Assembly (NCBI GenBank): GCA_006503535.1
Contig: QYRS01000006.1
Location: 682,001-746,000 of the forward strand
From: Arthrinium phaeospermum
Taxonomy: Eukaryota; Ascomycota; Sordariomycetes; Amphisphaeriales; Apiosporaceae
Reading direction: 5' to 3'
DNA length: 64,000 nt
Both the position numbers and the translations under genes were made by a program. Below the pieces are notes generated by a model, which was not told the DNA's origin, made no database searches, and worked only from the letters and a program-made list of their open reading frames with translations. Shown here in pieces: positions 57,692 to 64,000 of this stretch (position 1 is its first letter; the number at the start of each line of letters is the position of its first letter).

Positions 57692-58043
57692 CAACTGCGG
57701 ACCCTCTCGTATTACGCCCCCAAAAGCGCCGCAACGAGAGACGATAGGCGTGACCCCCTGCCCGGCCGGGGCTTGGATGCAGCAAAAAAGCAAGCACTGC
57801 GCCTGCACGGCATCGCAACAATCCGGCAAACGCCTTGAGCGCAACCTGTGGAGGCTGACGTTGGGCTTGGCCTCACACCACCCTCGGCATGCAGTACGGG
57901 CGGTTCCTGTTGGAGTCCCCCCGGGACACAATGGCCCCTTTGTCTCTTATATCATGTGCCGCCCCTGATCGCTCCTTCGTGGCAAAATCTCCAAATCATT
58001 CTCCATAGTTTCACCACAGATTTGTGAAAACTGGGTGGTCTGT

Positions 58044-58050
58044 TATAAAA
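58044..58050 (+). promoter_or_regulatory. TATA box of the fusion oxygenase gene
   Basis: TATAAAA, 65 bp upstream of the ATG at 58109, in a good position for a short leader. The sequence before the ATG (TTTCACC) is a good initiation context. Confidence 0.5.
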
Positions 58051-58108
58051 TTCAAACTCTTATGTTGCTCCAGAGAAAGCTATCATTGGCAAGAGGGAGC
58101 ATTTCACC

Positions 58109-61100
58109 ATGAGATCTGCCACCACTTTGGCAGCGCTGGCGGCATGCCTCTCAGCGGCAGACGCCCACCAATGGCCCTATCATAGGGTCCACTCTTCTAA
58201 ACACTTCCAACCCAACAAATCAGACCCATCCGCAGAGGCCCACGACCACTTCATGCCTTGGCTCCGCGGAATAGTCAACAAGGACCAGAGCGGACGTTTA
58301 CCGAGTATTTTCAAGAACGGTAGCATTCCGGATGAGAAGCTCACTTTCGACAGCCTGGTAGACTTCGTCCAGCTCCCGGGGTCCGCCCCCGAAGCCCGGA
58401 CCGGCCCGCTGGGTGACACCAGGGCGCCGAACCTCACATCGAGCGAGGAGGCGGCCCATGTGTTCAGGCACCTCAACTACTCCATCGACTCCAGCTGCAC
58501 GGACAACAAGTCCTGGTGGTGGTACCGGACCTACGACGGCTCCTGCAACTGGCTGAAGCAGGACCAGTGGAACGAGGGCGCCATCGGGACGAAGCGGGAA
58601 CGCGACTACAACCAGTACACGTACGCCGACGGCATCTCGAAGCCCCGGGAAGGGCCCAACGCGAGAGCCATCAGCAACGCCTTCTTCAAGCGCAAGAAGG
58701 CCATCTACTACGAGCACACGCCCTTTTTGCTGGGCCTGATCGAGTTCATCATACACGATGTCACGTACTCGCTAGACTCGACCTCGGAATACGTCGAGGT
58801 CCCCATGCCGGAAGATGAAGACACGTACCCCCTGAACACCACGTTCAAGGTCTGGAGGACCGCCCCCATGCCAAACACCGGCACTTCCAAGGACAACCCC
58901 CGTGAAAACGTCAACATGGCTACCACCTGGCTCGACATGTCGGCGCTCTACGGCAGCACGCCGGACGTCGCGCACGCCCTCCGCTCCCACAAAGGCGGCA
59001 AGCTGCTGACCCAAGAGGTCCAAGCCCGCGGCACCAGCGGCAAGGCCTCGTACCTCCCGTACAACAAGATGAACGTCTCCACCCGCACCCGCCCCGGCGT
59101 TGACCCCACCCAGCTCTTTGCTGGCGGCGACCCGCGCACCAACGAGGACTGGATGATGCTGGGCGTGCACACGCTGTTCCTGCGGGACCACAACCGCATC
59201 TGCGACCTGCTGGCCAAGCAGCACCCGGACTACGACGACGAGCAGCTCTACCAGACGGTGCGGATGGTCATGTCGGCCAAGTACATGATGATCGCCAACT
59301 CGTACCAGATGGCGTACTGGACCGACGAGATGCCCTGGCCCAACGACGACGGCTTCCCGCTGTACCGGCAGATGTACGACGAGGACCCCCTCGACATCAA
59401 CCCGGCCACCACCTACCCCTGGCCGCTCGTCACGAAAGGCGGCAAGCCCATGACGGTCTCGGTCGAGATGGCCGTCGTCTACCGCTTCCACGAGTTCATC
59501 ATCCCCAGCTTCCCCATCAAGGACGGCAACAACGAGACGCTGTGGGAGCAGGACCTCTTCGCCACGGGCTTCAACTCCACCGGCTTCGTCGACGCGGGGC
59601 TCGAGAACATCATCCGCGGCATGCTGGCTACCCACATCCCCAACTTCAAGTCGGGCGTCGACGAGGCCTTCCGGAGCGCCGGGCAGTACCGCGGCAAGCC
59701 CTTCGACCTCGTGACCTGGAGCATCATCCACGAGCGCGAGCAAGGGCTCCCCACGTTCAACCAGTACTTCCGGGCCTACAACGACCAGGACCCCGCCATC
59801 GAGGTGCCGATCCGCGACACCTTCGAGAAGTTCTCGACGGACCCCGAGACCGTGGCGAACCTGAAGAAACTGTACAAGCACCCCGACGAGGTGGACCTCG
59901 TGGTGGGCTGCCAGCTCGACGAGGAGAACTTCCCGGGCACGACGGTCCCCAAGTCCTCGCTCATCATCAGCCTGTTCAGCCTCTTCGGCATGGGCAACTC
60001 GGACCGCTTCTCCGTCGGCTACGCCATGATGCGCTGCCTCCTCGTCGACAAGCCGTGGGACTGCCACCCGAGCAACGCCCTGGAGGACCTGCTCTGGGAG
60101 CGGCGCGACGTCCCCGGCTTCCCCGACTTCCGCTTCTACAGCACCTTCTGGCTCCAGGAGATGGACATCCAGGCCCACGGCGCCAACCTGCTCTGGCGCC
60201 TCATCACCGAGAACTCGGAGATCAAGTGCATCCAGCAGAAGCCCCTCTTTCCCATGGACCCCGAGACCAACCCTGTGCTGTGCCACCTGCCCGAGGAGCA
60301 CTTTGACTTACCCGGCGTCCTCGTCACGGCACTGGCGGGCGCCAAGTTTCTTTGGCGGCGGGATAAGCTCGAGATCCTCGTGTCTGTGCTGGCTGGTCTG
60401 CTGATGGGCCGGGTCCTGTACCGCTACCTCCGCCACCGAAAGGAGTCGGATCTGCCCCCGCAACTACATGGGATCCCCGTGGTCGGCATGGGTCTCGCAT
60501 GGCGACGGGACCCGCTCCACGTCCTCGAGAAGGGCTTCTCCAAGTTCGGCAGCTCCGTCTCGCGCTGCTTCGGCGTGAAGCTGGGCGGCCGGACTCACTT
60601 CGTCATCACCAACCCGCGCGACCTGGAGATGATGCGGGACGACGCCGAATACGAGGTCAAGTTCAGCCTGGCCGAGTTCTTCAAGACGATCAACATGCCG
60701 CTTATTACCAAACAGGAAAACTTCGACTCGGACCTGCATAATAAGCTGGTGCGGACGCATTTGAGCAAGCCGGAGACCGTGTCCGCGTTTGGGGCCGTCA
60801 TGGAGGAAGCTAGTCGGGAGTTCCTGCGGCGGCGACCACTGGCGTCCAAGAGCACCTCCCAAAAGCATGACAGCCTCAACGACTGGGCTCTGGATTATGT
60901 GGCGTTCGTGGTGTCGCGCTGTATAGTCGGACCTGAGGGCTATGACGACGAAGATCTGCTGAGGATTTTCCTGGACTTCAATGATCACGCAACCCAAGCC
61001 ATGGTCGTCGCCTCGTTCCTTCCGGGGCCTCTGAAGTCATTGGCCTCCATCAAGATCAACCGCGACTTCAGAAAGGCCTCGAAAGTACTGTTGCCCATCA

Positions 61101-62069
61101 TCGCACAAAGGAGGCAACTCCGAAGAAACGCCAATGCCAACGGGTCAAACGGCAATTCCTCTTCTCCGGTGTTCCTAGACTTCATCATCGAAGCCGTCGA
61201 GGACGATAAGAGAGTTTCAGGTGGGTAATACCCTTTACAATGACATGTGTGGCAACGGATACTAACAAGACCCCCCAGACCTCGCCACCCTCATCGTTTG
61301 GGTCGGCCTCACCAACCTCCAAACCCCCTTCACCGCAACCCTCCTCGACATAATCAACAACCCCCAAGGACCCCACCAAGACTCTCTCTTCGGCGGTCTC
61401 CGCGACGCGACCGCGGCCAACCTCGACACTTTCCAGGAAGGCTTCCCCACGTCCCCCGCCACGTCCCCCCTGTGGACACACCTGCGGGCCGCCGTGCTCG
61501 AGTCCATCCGCCTCAGCGGCCCCGTCGACGGCCCCGCCCGTTTGGTTGTCGGAAAGGAAAAGCACTGGCACGACAAGGGCGGCGTGCGGCTTGCCAGCGA
61601 CCCGTCTGTGCGTCTTCCGAGGGGAGCGGTCGCGGCCTTGAGTCCGTACGCGACGCACCGGAACAAGGCGCAGTGGGGTCAGGATGCGGCTGAGTACAAC
61701 CCCGAGCGCTGGTTCCGACCCGTTAGCAGCAACGGAGTAAATGGCAGCAACGACACCAACGGCACCAATGGTATTACCAGCAACGGAACCAGAAACGGAA
61801 ACGGGCACACCAAACACAGCAGCGATGCTAGCTGTTGGCGCCACGTCATTGGCAGCCCGGCCTTCATCGCGTGGGGCCTCGCGGGCCCGCACCTGTGTCC
61901 GGGCCGCTGGTTCGCGCAGTCGGCTCTCTGCCTCATGACGAAGGCCGCGCTCGAGGCGTATCGGTTCGAGCTGCCGGAGGGGCCGCTGGAGGAGGCGGAG
62001 AAGTATGTGTATACGGCGACGGGGGCGCGGCGGAGGCCCGTGCCGGTCGTGGTTCATGTTCGTCGTTGA
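58109..62069 (+). CDS. Fusion oxygenase: secretory animal-type haem peroxidase, membrane span, cytochrome P450
   Basis: Exons 58109-61220 and 61279-62069 (GTGGGT...CTAAC...CAG intron) give 1300 residues. Residues 1-19 are a signal peptide. Residues 130-730 are an animal-haem-peroxidase-type domain: YRTYDGSCNWL, ADGISKPREGPNARAISNAFF, distal His216 in FIIHDVTYSLDS, WLDMSALYGS, HTLFLRDHNRICDLL, and proximal His461 in VVYRFHEF, whose Tyr sits where fatty-acid dioxygenases have the radical Tyr. Residues 752-775 are hydrophobic (ILVSVLAGLLMGRVLYRYL), then PPQLHGIPVVGMG begins a full P450: VWVGLTNLQTPFT in the I-helix (no acid-alcohol pair, as in isomerising P450s), ESIR, and haem loop AWGLAGPHLCPGRWFA with Cys near 1243. 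An Asn/Gly/Thr insert (NGSNDTNGTNGITSNG) precedes it. Domain order is that of psi-producing oxygenases and linoleate diol synthases, but the signal peptide and mid-protein anchor are unusual for them. A fatty-acid or oxylipin substrate is inference. Confidence 0.85.
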
Positions 62070-62787
62070 TATTTCTTTTCATTTTCCTTTTTCACGGTGC
62101 GAGGTGTATTGGGTGGGCGGGATGGGTATTATGATATGGGTGTATTACTGGGATAAGGACCGAGTGTATTGCGTATGGGTTTCGTTGGCCTCTTGCTGGT
62201 TCATTTGGTTACGTTCATTTGTTTTGGAGTTTCTATGGGGGCGCCGTGGTTCTTGGGCGTCACCCCTTTCCGTTCCAGTCATTACTAAATAGACGACCGT
62301 GTGTGACGCGATACTGGAATATTTGTTTTTGAAGCTTTTCTACGCATCCGAATCTTTTTCCTAAGGTCTGTAGCCTGCGGAAGCTGTTGTGTGCGATCCG
62401 TCTGGATTTTTGGGCCCATTCAGTGACGACTGTCCCAACCGTCACGGCCCCTAATGCAACCCAAATTAATCAACTCACCCACCAACCAACCAACTTAACG
62501 CGGGAACCAGCAGACTCCCCTCACTTCCCCCCTGTCGCAACCTCACATCCGGAATATCTTAGTACAATGAATGCGATGCAAGGGGTCGGCTAGCTACTTC
62601 GCACTCTGAGCAGTGCCAACATCGATAAATGGCAGATATTTTGGCTCCCCCGGCCACAGGCTCGTCTGCCCTGCTAGTACCTAGCTGCCCCTCCGCACAT
62701 TACCCAGAACCCCAACTTGGCTTTCATCAACCGCCCTCTGCTCAGGCTTAATCAAGTCTTAATACTGCCCCCTCGTAAGTGGCCGCC
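62070..62787. promoter_or_regulatory. Tandem intergenic region and FMO promoter
   Basis: About 720 bp between the fusion oxygenase and the flavin monooxygenase, both on the plus strand. The right half is CT/CA-rich and must hold the FMO promoter. No gene is seen. Confidence 0.45.
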
Positions 62788-64000
62788 ATGTCGTCCACAG
62801 ACCATCCCACTAGCTTCGACTGCATAGTTGTAGGCGCAGGTTCGTCGCCAATTTCATTTTGAATCAGCCGACAAAAAGTGCTAATGGTTATCTCGCTTGT
62901 CCCCAGGTCTGACCGGAATCATCGCAGCGCAACGGCTGTTGCAGGCTCACCCAGAGACACGGCTTGTCATCCTGGAGCGCGACTACTGCGTCGGGGGAGT
63001 ATGGAGTGAACGTACGCGATCATACCTAAATGCTGCTTTCTTTCTTTTCTTTCTTCTTATCCTCCTCCCATGCTGATCTGAAACCCCAATTGAGGTCGTA
63101 TCTACCCCAGCTTCTGGTCGCAATGGACGCACGGGATTGCCGAATTCTCCGACATGCCCATGGAGCGGCCGCCGGCCGAGGACTGCATGCACGACCTGTT
63201 CCGGGCCAAGTATACGACCAAGTATCTGGAGGACTACGTCGACAAGATGCGCCACGCCGAGAAGACCTTGCGAGATAGGATACAGTTCAATACGCAGGTA
63301 CAGTCAATCAAGAAGGTCAATGGCCAATGGCAAGTTGATTGCCTCGACGTGAACACCGAGTCTCAGCGGTCCATGCGATCCCCGAGGCTCATGATGGCGA
63401 ATGGCCAGTCCTCGGTTCCCAATGTGCCCCATCTTGCCGGCCAAGACCATTTTGATGGCAAGATCATCCACTCCATCGACTTCGGCAAGTCGGATGTCAT
63501 CCGAGACCAGTCCATAAAGCACGTGGCCATCATTGGCGGTGGCAAGTCCGCCGCCGACATGGTATACGAAGTCGCCAAAGCGGGCAAGACTGTCTCCTGG
63601 ATCATCCGCAAGACTGGCAACGGCTCCCTAGGGACAGCTGCTCTCGCGCCCATTGACCTGCCCACGCCCTACCGTAACGGGGTGGAGGCGTCGCAGGCGC
63701 GGATCATGGCGTCGCTGCAGCCGAGTTACCTGATCCCCTACCGGTCTTGGTGGACGTGGTTTCTCCACAGCACCCGCCTGGGCGCGACGCTTGTGGGCAA
63801 GATATTTACCGCTCTGGACGGGGCTGTCCGCAGGTCCGCTGGGTATCGAGAGAGGAAGAGTGATAAGGGGTTCGAAAAGCTGGAATACGACAGCGAGTAA
63901 GTTTTGACTGACTGGGAACTGCAAATGAAGGTCAACGTCCACAACCCATGGCGGAGAAACTGACATCGTCCCATCTGTAGTATCATCTGGCAGAACGGAA
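62788..64000 (+). CDS. Flavin-containing monooxygenase (FMO type), 3' end beyond the window
   Basis: Exons 62788-62839, 62907-63011, 63095-63896 and 63981 onward; about 325 residues are visible and the gene is cut by the window edge. It oxygenates a soft nucleophile or a ketone using FAD and NADPH. The FAD motif DCIVVGAGLTGIIAAQRL is assembled across intron 1, with the ribose-binding acid in LVILERDY, then WSERRIYPSFWSQW across intron 2. The FMO-identifying motif FxGxxxHxxxF is FDGKIIHSIDF, and the NADPH motif AIIGGGKSAADMVYE is near residue 198. No signal peptide or N-terminal membrane span is present, so it is probably cytosolic or peripheral. Same orientation as the fusion oxygenase, so joint action on an oxylipin or secondary metabolite is possible but unproven. 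Confidence 0.88.

Larger units (their letters stand above)
54480..58108. other. Long intergenic region and promoter of the fusion oxygenase
   Basis: About 3.6 kb, between the 5' end of the split Helo-like gene and the start of the peroxidase-P450 fusion, which are divergent. No gene is supportable: frames are short, without family motifs or splice structure. The ordered CAATTG array at 57653-57691 and the TATA box at 58044 lie at the right end. Confidence 0.45.

Noticed and set aside
58772..60301. 509-codon antisense open frame inside the fusion oxygenase gene
   Set aside because: It is a shadow frame produced by strong GC third-position bias; the translation is repetitive (Val/Gly/Glu/His) and the plus strand carries clear family motifs.
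1..64000. CRISPR arrays, bacterial operons, rRNA genes, or a complete tRNA
   Set aside because: None found. The window is eukaryotic and no rRNA-like or tRNA cloverleaf sequence was recognised by eye; a tRNAscan-SE run would settle the tRNA question.

Overview
The window is nuclear DNA from a filamentous ascomycete (Pezizomycotina; a Sordariomycete is my inference). The signs are short spliceosomal introns of about 50-170 bp with GTAAGT/GTATGT donors and CTAAC/CTGAC branch sites, fungal-only families (fungal STAND/NLR proteins, 2EXR, rhodopsin-domain membrane proteins, DUF7580) and large AT-rich tracts with almost no CpA/TpG, the scar of repeat-induced point mutation (RIP). Intron-exon structures below were worked out by hand from splice sites and reading-frame arithmetic.

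Layout. 0.5-8.2 kb: two divergent NLR-type genes, one with an alpha/beta-hydrolase plus NACHT, one with a helical N-domain plus NACHT. 8.5-17.1 kb: a gene-free RIP-mutated block holding two related repeat copies. 17.6-20.3 kb: a SET-domain protein and a small secreted cystine-knot protein. 20.3-22.4 kb: no gene, with a probable reverse-transcriptase fragment. 22.4-32.2 kb: ordinary metabolic genes (GMC oxidoreductase, rhodopsin-domain membrane protein, phosphopantothenoylcysteine decarboxylase, mitochondrial CGFS glutaredoxin, gamma-glutamyltranspeptidase). 33.9-41.4 kb: a Cys-rich possibly GPI-anchored protein, a 2EXR protein, a cytochrome P450 and a nuclear-type protein. 42-54.5 kb: an allorecognition-like accessory zone with a broken C2H2 zinc-finger gene, a broken DUF7580 gene, a MYND protein, a PPxY/coiled-coil protein, and a Helo-like/pseudokinase/ZZ gene split by a retroelement-like insertion. 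57.6-64 kb: a very large peroxidase-P450 fusion gene with an ordered CAATTG array in its promoter, then a flavin monooxygenase that runs off the window.

The strongest observation is the split gene at 51.1-54.5 kb. Two minus-strand pieces (Helo-like domain; degenerate kinase plus ZZ finger) are separated by about 950 bp that ends in an A-tract and is flanked by an exact 14-bp duplication. Dropping the insert and one duplicate copy leaves 2247 coding bases, exactly 749 codons, in one frame. The ancestral protein resembles a fungal counterpart of the MLKL layout (membrane-active helical domain plus pseudokinase). Together with the broken neighbours it suggests rapid birth and death of incompatibility-type genes. 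The second strongest is the 1300-residue protein joining a secretory-pathway animal-type haem peroxidase, one membrane span and a full-length P450, next to an FMO.
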